This document shows, piece by piece, positions 1 to 6,737 of a DNA stretch of 9,622 bases. Position numbers and translations under genes: made by a program. The notes beneath the pieces were generated by a model, which searched no databases, had not been told where the DNA came from, and saw nothing but the letters and a program-made list of their open reading frames with translations. How positions within the stretch are numbered: the stretch's first letter is position 1; every line of letters begins with the position of its first letter. This stretch comes from Burkholderiaceae bacterium (GTDB lineage Bacteria > Pseudomonadota > Gammaproteobacteria > Burkholderiales > Burkholderiaceae_E). The stretch is from the NCBI GenBank assembly GCA_023258775.1, contig JALQWJ010000046.1:1-9622 (forward strand). Reading direction: 5' to 3'.

Positions 1-470
1 GAGGCGTAGTTTCTGAATGGGGCTATCGTCCAGCGTATTACGAAGAGCAACGCGGGCAGCGCGGCAAACGTTGGGCGCAAATGGACTGGGATCAGCGAGA
101 GGTTCGACTCTCTGACGGCGCACGTCTGCCGATCGCTCAAGGTGTCCAGGATCGCCTGAGCATCGCATGGCAGTTATCGGCGCTCGCTAATAGTCAATTG
201 GCACGTCTGCAATCGCCTGATGGTGTTCAAATTCCCTTGATCCTGTCACGACACATCGAATTGAATCGCTTTTTTGCGAGAGCGGCTGCCGAGGAAATGA
301 TTGACGGGCAGCGGCTTCGGCTGCTTAAGGTCGAGCGTGAAGCTCGCCCGGGTAAACGGGACGCCAGTATTGAGGTATGGTTGGACGTTGACCGCGATAT
401 GCTTCCCGTTCGGCTACGCATCGAGGATCGCCGAGGTCGGGTGGTTGAACAATTGCTACAAAAGGAATAA
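1..470 (+). CDS. DUF3108 domain protein, 3' part only
   Basis: The reading frame is open from the left edge (first full codon at base 3) to TAA at 468-470, giving 155 visible residues; the start lies outside the window. The visible part has the pattern of the DUF3108 family C-terminal half: a WGYRPAYYEEQR stretch, then RWAQMDW and a strand-rich end with EVWLDVDRDMLPVRLRIED. That last segment resembles the 'converted to user value, low-order polynomial' beta-strand endings typical of these putative periplasmic or envelope proteins. No enzymatic function is established for the family. In Burkholderiales, as I recall, this gene often follows purN, which cannot be checked here. The metallo-hydrolase gene starts 2 nt after the stop, so the two are probably co-transcribed and translationally coupled. 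The family call is by recognition and is moderately sure; the coding call is strong. Confidence 0.75.
   Translation, partial: GVVSEWGYRPAYYEEQRGQRGKRWAQMDWDQREVRLSDGARLPIAQGVQDRLSIAWQLSALANSQLARLQSPDGVQIPLILSRHIELNRFFARAAAEEMIDGQRLRLLKVEREARPGKRDASIEVWLDVDRDMLPVRLRIEDRRGRVVEQLLQKE
462..466 (+). promoter_or_regulatory. Ribosome binding site deciding a GTG start
   Basis: AAGGA lies 6 nt before GTG at 473-475, inside the last codons of the DUF3108 gene. It supports the GTG as the start of the metallo-hydrolase; no ATG in that frame exists between it and the first conserved residues. Confidence 0.65.
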
Positions 471-472
471 AG

Positions 473-1156
473 GTGGAGCAGAATCAGGTTCAAGACGATC
501 AGGCGCCAAGCCTCTCATTGCGCATCGTCCCAGTGACGCCTTTCGAACAGAATTGTTCCTTATTGATCTGCAAACAGACGCAGCAGGCTGTTGCAATTGA
601 TCCAGGCGGCGATTTGGACAAGATTGACCGCGCGCTCAAGCAGACGGGCGCAAGCCTTGCTTATGTGCTTCTTACCCACGGGCATATCGACCACTGTGGG
701 CAAGCTCGTGAATACGCTGACAGGCACCAGGTCGGATTGATCGGTCCCCATGAAGATGATGCTTTTTGGATCGATCAACTACCGATGCAGGGCCAGCGAT
801 TTGGTTTTCCCACCTTAAAGGCCTTCAAGCCTGACCGTTGGCTTAAGCAGGGTGACATGCTCAGTTTTGGCAAACAAAGGCTTGAGGTGCATCACACGCC
901 AGGCCACACGCCAGGGCATGTCGTTTTTCATCATCGGGCTGTCGGGTTGGCCATCGTCGGCGATGTGCTCTTTGATGGCTCAATCGGTCGGACTGACTTT
1001 CCTAGAGGTAATCATGCTGACTTGATCGCCTCGATTCAACGCGAGCTATGGCCGATGGGTAACGACACCCGATTCGTACCCGGGCATGGTCCGATGTCAA
1101 GCTTTGGTGAACAGCGTGCGCATAACCCTTATGTATCAGATGCGGCTCTCGGCTGA
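473..1156 (+). CDS. MBL-fold hydrolase, YcbL/glyoxalase II-like
   Basis: A 227-residue metallo-beta-lactamase-fold hydrolase. The binuclear metal site is complete: THGHIDH at residues 68-74 (H69, H71, D73, H74), H145 in the HTPGHTPGH segment, D164 in VGDVLF and H205 in PGHGP. The segment around 171-182 (IGRTDFPRGNHADL) is typical of the short YcbL-type group that lacks the C-terminal glutathione-binding domain of classical glyoxalase II. Members hydrolyse thioesters such as S-lactoylglutathione in the cytoplasm, at least in vitro; the substrate here is inferred, not shown. There is no signal peptide. The first 12 residues are not conserved-looking, but the GTG start is backed by a good Shine-Dalgarno. 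It sits 2 nt after the DUF3108 stop and converges on glnS with a 51-bp spacer in which I see no convincing terminator. Confidence 0.9.
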   Translation: MEQNQVQDDQAPSLSLRIVPVTPFEQNCSLLICKQTQQAVAIDPGGDLDKIDRALKQTGASLAYVLLTHGHIDHCGQAREYADRHQVGLIGPHEDDAFWIDQLPMQGQRFGFPTLKAFKPDRWLKQGDMLSFGKQRLEVHHTPGHTPGHVVFHHRAVGLAIVGDVLFDGSIGRTDFPRGNHADLIASIQRELWPMGNDTRFVPGHGPMSSFGEQRAHNPYVSDAALG

Positions 1157-1207
1157 GATCTTGTTCAACCAGCCACTGGCTTTGAGTAGCAGCTTTGCCT
1201 TAAACCT

Positions 1208-2971
1208 TCAGCGGGCGGCTTGTTTAAGCCCGACGGTTCGTTGAAACACAGGGCGCTGAGCACTGTGATCAAGACGATCGGCCACAAAATAACCAAGGCG
1301 TTCAAACTGAAAGTGCTCTGCGGCTTTGGCCTGCGCAAGACTTGGTTCAAGCCAGGCCTTGACCGAGCGATGTGCATCCGGGTTAATTAAACTTAGCCAG
1401 TCTTTCTCGCCACTATCGGGTTGTGGGTCGGTAAAAAGATTTTCGTAAAGATGCACTTCGGCTTCGAGCGCTTCGTCGATCGACACCCAATGGATATTGC
1501 CTTTCACTTTATAACTGTCTGCGCCTGCGGTCCCAGAGCGAGAGTCTGCAAAATAGCGTGCACTAACCCGCAAGATCCGTCCCTCTGAATCCAGATCGAC
1601 AGCGCTGCACTCGATCACAAAGCCATAACGCAGCCGAACCTTGTTGCCAGGGAATAAGCGGAAAAATCCCTTTTCTGCCGAGACTCGCACATCATCGCGC
1701 TCAACCCAGAGGCTGCCTGTGCAATGAAAGGCGCGATGTCCCCATTCAGCATGCTGTGGGTGCCAGGGTGCCTGACAGGCTTCGCGATGCCCCCGCGGCC
1801 AGTTCTCGATTTCGAGCAGTACGGGGTCGATGATCGCCGTTGCTCTTTTTGCCTTTGACTCGAGGTCATCGCGTAATGCGATCTCAAGTACAGACGGGTC
1901 AACCCACTGATTTGCTTTCGATACGCCAATGCGTTCACAAAAAAGCTGAATCGATCCAGCGGTGAAACCTCGACGGCGAAGTCCAACCAGCGTCGGCATA
2001 CGAGGGTCATCCCAACCCTTGACCCGACCGCTTGTGACCAATTCTTGAAGTTTGCGTTTGCTGGTGACCGTGTAATAAAGATTGAGGCGTGCAAACTCGG
2101 TTTGCTGTGGAAGGGGGCGGCGTAAGAAACCGCCTTCTGCTAAACGTTCTAAAACCCAGTCATAAAAGGGGCGATGATCCTCAAACTCAAGTGTACAGAG
2201 CGAGTGCGTAATATTTTCGAGTGCATCAGAAATCGGATGCGCGTAGTCATACATCGGATAAATACACCACTGCTTGCCCGTTCGGTGGTGTTCTGCGAAG
2301 CGAATCCTGTAGAGCGCTGGATCGCGCATATTGAGATTTGGCGATCGCATATCGATACGAGCCCTCAAAACCATGCTTCCCTCAGCATGCTTTCCCGCTC
2401 GCATTTCGTGAAAGCGTGTCAGACTTTCTTCAGCAGGGCGATTGCGAAACGGTGAATCCTCACCTGGCTCTGTGAGACTGCCTCGCCGCGCCCGCATCTC
2501 CTCTGGCGACTGCTCGTCGACGTAGGCATGCGATGCTTTGATCAAATATTCAGCACAGTCAAAGAGTGCCTGAAAATAATCGCTCGCATAGTAGAGGTTA
2601 ACCTCAGCTTCGTGATCCCATGAAAAACCGAGCCACTTAACCGTATCAAGAATTGAATCAACATATTCCTGGTCTTCTTTGACAGGATTGGTGTCATCAA
2701 AGCGCATATGGCAGCGGCCGCCGTAGTCCCTGGCGAGTCCAAAATTCAGGCAAATCGACTTGGCATGGCCGATATGAAGATAACCGTTGGGTTCTGGCGG
2801 AAATCGGGTGCGAATCGTCGCCTTGTCGCTTTGCTTTGTGCCTTGACGGGCATCGGAGGGGTATCCCGCCCAGCTTCTGTTGCTCACACGCCCAGCATCG
2901 AGGTCGTGATCGATGATTGCACGGATGAAGTGGGGGAGCGCCGCAGGTTTAGGCGGTGAGGAGTCAGCCAT
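1208..2971 (-). CDS. glnS: Glutaminyl-tRNA synthetase
   Basis: A 587-residue class I aminoacyl-tRNA synthetase that charges tRNA-Gln in the cytoplasm. The catalytic Rossmann core shows PPEPNGYLHIGHAKS with HIGH at 66-69, FDDTNP at 91-96, CIYPMYDY near 236-243 and THSLCTLEFEDHR near 255-267. All of these distinguish GlnRS from GluRS. The second signature reads TSKRK at 303-307, followed by WDDPRMPTL. The C-terminal anticodon-binding beta-barrels end with the family pattern GYFVADR...RPVFQRTVGL. It is about 30 residues longer than the E. coli enzyme, mainly through an insert at roughly residues 29-50, between the FIRAIIDHDLDAGR helix and TRFPPEPNG. ATG at 2971 is the only sensible start, although no clear Shine-Dalgarno precedes it. 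The FKBP gene ends 35 bp upstream in the same direction. Identification is certain. Confidence 0.98.
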   Translation of the reverse strand: MADSSPPKPAALPHFIRAIIDHDLDAGRVSNRSWAGYPSDARQGTKQSDKATIRTRFPPEPNGYLHIGHAKSICLNFGLARDYGGRCHMRFDDTNPVKEDQEYVDSILDTVKWLGFSWDHEAEVNLYYASDYFQALFDCAEYLIKASHAYVDEQSPEEMRARRGSLTEPGEDSPFRNRPAEESLTRFHEMRAGKHAEGSMVLRARIDMRSPNLNMRDPALYRIRFAEHHRTGKQWCIYPMYDYAHPISDALENITHSLCTLEFEDHRPFYDWVLERLAEGGFLRRPLPQQTEFARLNLYYTVTSKRKLQELVTSGRVKGWDDPRMPTLVGLRRRGFTAGSIQLFCERIGVSKANQWVDPSVLEIALRDDLESKAKRATAIIDPVLLEIENWPRGHREACQAPWHPQHAEWGHRAFHCTGSLWVERDDVRVSAEKGFFRLFPGNKVRLRYGFVIECSAVDLDSEGRILRVSARYFADSRSGTAGADSYKVKGNIHWVSIDEALEAEVHLYENLFTDPQPDSGEKDWLSLINPDAHRSVKAWLEPSLAQAKAAEHFQFERLGYFVADRLDHSAQRPVFQRTVGLKQAAR

Positions 2972-3006
2972 GAAGAAGATAATCGCAGAACGATATGTTG
3001 GTCGGC

Positions 3007-3363
3007 TTAAATGCCTTGTAACTCGATCTCAAATAAAAGGGTTGCATTCGGCGGGATAACGCCACCCGCACCGCGCGCACCATAACCAAGCGATGCGGGC
3101 ACCCGAAGTCGACGCTTGCCACCTACCCGCATACCGACAACACCTTCGTCCCAACCTTTGATCACATGTCCTGCGCCCAATGGGAAGGAAAAGGGCTCGC
3201 CGCGATCATGCGAGGAATCAATTTTCTCCCCGGCCTCCCCATTGACATCAAGCCATAGGGTGTAGTGGGCGAGTACCTGGCTACCGTTTTGTGCGATTTC
3301 GCCTTCGCCGACAAGAATCTCTTCGATCTGTAAGCCGCTTGGGGTGGTGTTGAAGGCCAACAT
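3007..3363 (-). CDS. FKBP-type peptidyl-prolyl cis-trans isomerase
   Basis: A single-domain FKBP of 118 residues, close to FKBP12 size, with no signal peptide or extra domain; it should catalyse cis-trans isomerisation of Xaa-Pro bonds in the cytoplasm. Visible active-site equivalents (FKBP12 numbering in brackets) are Y34 (Y26), D49 (D37), F58 (F46), V67-I68 (V55-I56), W71 (W59), Y94 (Y82), I103 (I91) and F111 (F99). The F36 position is Ile (I48, in KIDSS instead of KFDSS), and the usual HYTGW is HYTLW. I chose ATG at 3363, with GGAG upstream, though the spacing of 3 nt is short. An in-frame TTG at 3372 would add three residues but has no Shine-Dalgarno. The gene lies 23 bp after the dehydrogenase and 35 bp before glnS. 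Confidence 0.93.
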   Translation of the reverse strand: MLAFNTTPSGLQIEEILVGEGEIAQNGSQVLAHYTLWLDVNGEAGEKIDSSHDRGEPFSFPLGAGHVIKGWDEGVVGMRVGGKRRLRVPASLGYGARGAGGVIPPNATLLFEIELQGI

Positions 3364-3386
3364 ATGCTCCAAAAATAGGGTTTAGA

Positions 3387-4289
3387 TTAATGCGAGTCGC
3401 GCAAGCGTTTGATCAAGCTCGATGTGTCAAAACGTCCACCGCCCATGCGCTGTACATCTCGATAAAACTGATCAACAAGTGCAATCACTGGCAGGGGCGC
3501 ACCGTTACGACGAGCCTCGTCAAGACAAAGGCTGAGGTCTTTTCGCATCCAGTCAACCGCGAAACCAAAATTAAATTGATCGTCAACCATGGTTTTCCCA
3601 CGGTTTTCCATCTGCCAGGACTGAGCTGCCCCTTTGCTGATCACATCCAGGACAAGCTTCATGTCGAGACCTGATTGCATCCCAAAATTGATGCCCTCAG
3701 ACAGACCTTGCACGAGTCCGGCGATACAAATCTGATTGACCATTTTTGCCAGTTGGCCTGCTCCACTTTCACCAATTCGGGTGAAGGCGCGTGCAAAAGC
3801 CATACCTGCTGGCTTGACCGCGTCGAAGTCTGCTTGATCACCACCAACCATGACGGTTAGCACGCCGTTTTTCGCTCCCGCTTCGCCACCTGATACCGGT
3901 GCGTCTAGAAATCCAACCGCAATGGACTTTGCTTGCTGATAAAGATCACGCGCCACTTGTGCCGATGCGGTGGTGTTATCAACAAAATAACTTCCCTTCC
4001 TCATGCCTGCAAAAGCGCCATCAGCCCCCAGGCTGACAGCGCGTAAATCGTCGTCATTTCCAACACAACAAAACACGATATCAGCCTGACTTGCAGCCTC
4101 CCGGGGCGTTGCTGCCGCTTCACCTTTAAATTGCTCGAGCCAGGCATTTGCCTTGGCAGAATTTCGGTTATAAACCGTGACATGGTGACCAGCTTGAGAA
4201 AGATGGCCCGCCATATGAAAACCCATGACCCCCAAACCTAAAAAGGCAAGGCGTTGGGGCGTGCAGGCGTCGTAGGTTTTTTGTGTCAT
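3387..4289 (-). CDS. NAD(P)-dependent beta-hydroxyacid dehydrogenase
   Basis: A 300-residue member of the 3-hydroxyisobutyrate dehydrogenase / 2-hydroxy-3-oxopropionate (tartronate semialdehyde) reductase family. The N-terminal Rossmann domain has the dinucleotide motif GLGVMG at 18-23 followed by VYNRN at 39-43. The substrate-binding signature DAPVSGGEAGA is at 129-139. The catalytic lysine is K182, in GAGQLAKMVNQ with N186, and K250 in WMRKDLSLCLDEA is the usual second conserved lysine of the helical C-terminal domain. The family reversibly oxidises beta-hydroxyacids or reduces the matching semialdehydes; the GQLAKMVNQ form leans to the tartronate-semialdehyde-reductase side, but substrate cannot be fixed from sequence. 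Asn at 42, after the second strand, is compatible with NADP as well as NAD, so cofactor choice is open. ATG at 4289 has GGAG 8 nt upstream. It follows the Ntn hydrolase by 23 bp and is likely in its operon. Confidence 0.93.
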   Translation of the reverse strand: MTQKTYDACTPQRLAFLGLGVMGFHMAGHLSQAGHHVTVYNRNSAKANAWLEQFKGEAAATPREAASQADIVFCCVGNDDDLRAVSLGADGAFAGMRKGSYFVDNTTASAQVARDLYQQAKSIAVGFLDAPVSGGEAGAKNGVLTVMVGGDQADFDAVKPAGMAFARAFTRIGESGAGQLAKMVNQICIAGLVQGLSEGINFGMQSGLDMKLVLDVISKGAAQSWQMENRGKTMVDDQFNFGFAVDWMRKDLSLCLDEARRNGAPLPVIALVDQFYRDVQRMGGGRFDTSSLIKRLRDSH

Positions 4290-4297
4290 GAATAGCG

Positions 4298-4301
4298 CTC
4301 C
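4298..4301 (-). promoter_or_regulatory. Ribosome binding site of the dehydrogenase
   Basis: GGAG on the minus strand, 8 nt before the ATG at 4289, within the 23-bp gap after the Ntn hydrolase stop. It fixes the dehydrogenase start. Confidence 0.6.
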
Positions 4302-4312
4302 AAAAGTATGGC

Positions 4313-5965
4313 CTAGAAGCAGGCTGCGTGACCATCACGACGGCTGTCGCTTGCTGCCACATAACCATCGCCCAAATCATCGCTCATTCGCCAAATGAAC
4401 TGACCCGAACCAAAGTCCATGTAGGGGTCGGCGATCGATTCGAGCACGTGGCCGCGGTCCCGCAGACCTTGAACAACCTGTGGGTCCATGGCTGCTTCAA
4501 CATCGACGGAAAGTCCCCGATTCACTTTCCAACGCGCTGCGTCGCAAGCTGCCTGCGGATTTTGTTTGAAATGAATCATCCTAAGCAATGTTTGCAAATG
4601 GCCCTGCGGTTGCATATTGCCGCCCATGACGCCAAAACTCATTTGAGGCTTATTACCACGCATCAGAAAGCCCGGAATGATGGTTTGGAAGGGGCGATGA
4701 CGCGGTTTGACCAGATTCGGGTGATCGGCTTGCATCGAAAATCCATGACCTCGGTTTTGCAGGGAGACGCCTACTTCCGGTACGACGATCCCAGAGCCAA
4801 AACCCATGTAGTTCGACTGAATGAACGAAATCATTCGACCCTGCGCATCGGCAGCAGTCAGATAAATAGTCCCGCCGCGAGGTGGTTGGCCATGTTGAAA
4901 GGCAGTCGCTCGGTCTCGTTGAATAAGCGCAGCCCGCGAGGCTAGATAAGCATCGTCAAGCAAATCCTCGGCCCGCACCTCGCCCATCGACCTTGAGTCT
5001 GCCACCCAGCGATAAACATCTTCAAACGCTGCTTTCATCGCTTCGATCTGCAAGTGGCGCGCATCAAGCGAATCCGGATGCAAACCTTCTAAACCGACAT
5101 GACGCAAAATGCCCAGCGCCATCAACGCGGCGATACCTTGGCCATTCGGCGGAATCTCATGAAGCTGATGCTCACCCCAGTGCTGAGAGATGGTATCGAC
5201 CCAGTCAGCTTTGTAGTCACGTAAGTCTTCAAGACTCAGGCTTCCGCCGTGCGCTTGTGCGTGCTTGACCAATGCCGTCGCAGTTTCGCCCTCGTAATAG
5301 TCCCGGCCTTTGGTCGCTGCGATACGTCGAAGCGTTTTCGCTGCAGCCGGAAAGCGCCAGCGTTCGCCGACTTGCGGTGCACGCCCATGAGGCATGAAGG
5401 CTTGCGAAAAGCCCGGTTGAACCTTGAGTTCCTCGACCTGATTGGCCCATTTGTGTTGAACGATGGTGGCAACGCCGTGGCCTGCTTCGGCCAACTCGAT
5501 GGCAGGCGCCATTAGGTCTTCAAAGGGCATAGAGCCATATCGATCATGTAAAGCTACCCAACCCGCGATAACACCTGGGATGGTCACCGAATCCCAGCCG
5601 CGTTTGGGGATCTGGCCATTGTGTCTACGCTCAAAATAGCTGCGATCCCAGGCTGCAGGTGCATAGCCCGAGGCATTAAGCCCTTGTAAGCGCTCACCGT
5701 CCCAAACAATGGCAAATGCGTCCGAACCGAGTCCGCAGGACACTGGCTCAACGATGGTCATGGCTGCTGCTGCTGCGATGGCAGCATCGATAGCGTTACC
5801 ACCTCGCGCAAGCATTCTCAGCCCGGCTTGTGCCGCTAGAGGCTGTGAGGTTGCAACGATATTCCTGGCAAAAACCGGCATGCGCTGGGATGGGTAGCCC
5901 GACTGCCAGTCAAAAGGAAATCGGTCTGAGGGGGAGGCCATCGTATTGACTGAAGAATTTGGCAT
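4313..5965 (-). CDS. Gamma-glutamyltransferase-family Ntn hydrolase
   Basis: A 550-residue proenzyme of the gamma-glutamyltransferase superfamily, expected to cleave itself into a large subunit (about 1-365) and a small subunit starting at the nucleophile T366 in RGGT-IYLTAAD. Family marks include ATSQPLAAQAGLRMLARGGNAIDAA at 38-62, EPVSCGLGSDAF at 73-84, PPNGQGIAALMALGIL at 272-287, MGFGSGI at 387-393, NRGHGFS at 404-410 and a GG pair in GVMGGN for the oxyanion hole. There is no signal peptide, so it is probably cytoplasmic, unlike E. coli Ggt. Residues that hold the gamma-glutamyl group in E. coli Ggt appear replaced (see findings). It therefore more likely resembles YwrD-type proteins or the oxamate amidohydrolase HpxW than a true glutathione enzyme. 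ATG at 5965 is the outermost start; M9 (5941) is possible, and neither has a clear Shine-Dalgarno. It lies 68 bp after the HAD gene. Confidence 0.92.
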   Translation of the reverse strand: MPNSSVNTMASPSDRFPFDWQSGYPSQRMPVFARNIVATSQPLAAQAGLRMLARGGNAIDAAIAAAAAMTIVEPVSCGLGSDAFAIVWDGERLQGLNASGYAPAAWDRSYFERRHNGQIPKRGWDSVTIPGVIAGWVALHDRYGSMPFEDLMAPAIELAEAGHGVATIVQHKWANQVEELKVQPGFSQAFMPHGRAPQVGERWRFPAAAKTLRRIAATKGRDYYEGETATALVKHAQAHGGSLSLEDLRDYKADWVDTISQHWGEHQLHEIPPNGQGIAALMALGILRHVGLEGLHPDSLDARHLQIEAMKAAFEDVYRWVADSRSMGEVRAEDLLDDAYLASRAALIQRDRATAFQHGQPPRGGTIYLTAADAQGRMISFIQSNYMGFGSGIVVPEVGVSLQNRGHGFSMQADHPNLVKPRHRPFQTIIPGFLMRGNKPQMSFGVMGGNMQPQGHLQTLLRMIHFKQNPQAACDAARWKVNRGLSVDVEAAMDPQVVQGLRDRGHVLESIADPYMDFGSGQFIWRMSDDLGDGYVAASDSRRDGHAACF

Positions 5966-6033
5966 GGTTAAGGCGGAAGTGTTTTAGAGATATTTAGCAA
6001 AGAACTAAACCTAAAGGCCAAATTGAATCGACC

Positions 6034-6735
6034 CTAAAGACCTAATTGCTCAGCCAGATCGACGAATCCGTCTGCATGATAAGTGAAGCGGGCCTCGGGT
6101 CCCAAGTTGGCCTGCTGTTCAGGGCCAAACTCATCGGGCCTGACGATAAAAGCCGTTTGACATCCGGTCGCTGCGTGCGCCGCGTCCAGATCGCTTTTAT
6201 GGGCAGCGACAAAGAGCAGCGAATCGCCCTGAATGTTCCAGGTTTTACAAAGTCCCTGGTAGCTCTCGGGGTCGGGTTTGTAGTGCTTATAGGTCTCTGC
6301 AGAAAGGATTAAATCCCAAGGCAGGCCCGCAGACTTTGCCATATTGGCGAGCAAGGCAAGGTTGCCGTTTGACAGGGTACAAATCATCATACCCTTACGC
6401 AGGCGGTGCAAACCTTCGATGGCATCGGGCCAGGGTTTGAGTCGATGCCACACAAGATTGAGTTCAACTTTCTGCGCTTCACTTAAGTGAAGAATATTAA
6501 ACCGATCTAGAATTTGGTCTAAATTTTGACGATGTAAGACATCAATCGAGGTCCAACCAATTTGTCCCTCGCGTACCTTGGCCATCGCAGGCTGATAAAG
6601 ACCTCGCCATGCCAGCGCAAACTCGCTGGGCGAGACATCAAGCTTCAAATCGATGACGGCCCTGCAAATGCTGCCATGCCAATCGACAACGGTACCAAAG
6701 ACATCGAAGGCGGCAACCCTGGGAGAAGGCTTCAT
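6034..6735 (-). CDS. HAD-superfamily type II haloacid dehalogenase-like hydrolase
   Basis: A 233-residue cytoplasmic hydrolase, the usual length for (S)-2-haloacid dehalogenase-type HAD enzymes. Motif I is FDVFGTVVDW with nucleophile D11 and T15. A cap-domain WRGLYQPAM at 43-51 carries R44. Motif II is LSNGN at 121-125 (S122, N123), motif III K153 in YKPDPESY with Y159, and motif IV FVAAHKSDLDAA at 175-186 (D182). Compared with L-DEX from memory, the S175 and N177 positions are A177 and H179 and W179 is S181. Dehalogenation of 2-haloacids is therefore plausible but not assured; phosphatase or another HAD chemistry remains possible. The ATG is 2 nt after the tctA stop, with AGGAGG 7 nt upstream inside tctA, so it is translationally coupled to the transporter. 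Confidence 0.88.
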   Translation of the reverse strand: MKPSPRVAAFDVFGTVVDWHGSICRAVIDLKLDVSPSEFALAWRGLYQPAMAKVREGQIGWTSIDVLHRQNLDQILDRFNILHLSEAQKVELNLVWHRLKPWPDAIEGLHRLRKGMMICTLSNGNLALLANMAKSAGLPWDLILSAETYKHYKPDPESYQGLCKTWNIQGDSLLFVAAHKSDLDAAHAATGCQTAFIVRPDEFGPEQQANLGPEARFTYHADGFVDLAEQLGL

Positions 6736-6737
6736 GC

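Noticed and set aside
1157..1207. Bidirectional terminator in the convergent spacer (CCAG-CCA-CTGG)
   Set aside because: Only a 4-bp stem with no T-rich tail on either side.
1212..1229. Hairpin GGCTT-GTTT-AAGCC at the end of glnS as a terminator
   Set aside because: It lies within the last glnS codons, the stem is only 5 bp, and no T-run follows on either strand.
1615..2094. 159-residue minus-strand frame inside glnS
   Set aside because: An out-of-frame shadow of glnS, whose own frame is conserved throughout.
4328..4945. 205-residue open frame on the + strand opposite the Ntn hydrolase
   Set aside because: It lies wholly antisense to a well-recognised enzyme, has no family motifs, and is explained by codon bias of the opposite strand.
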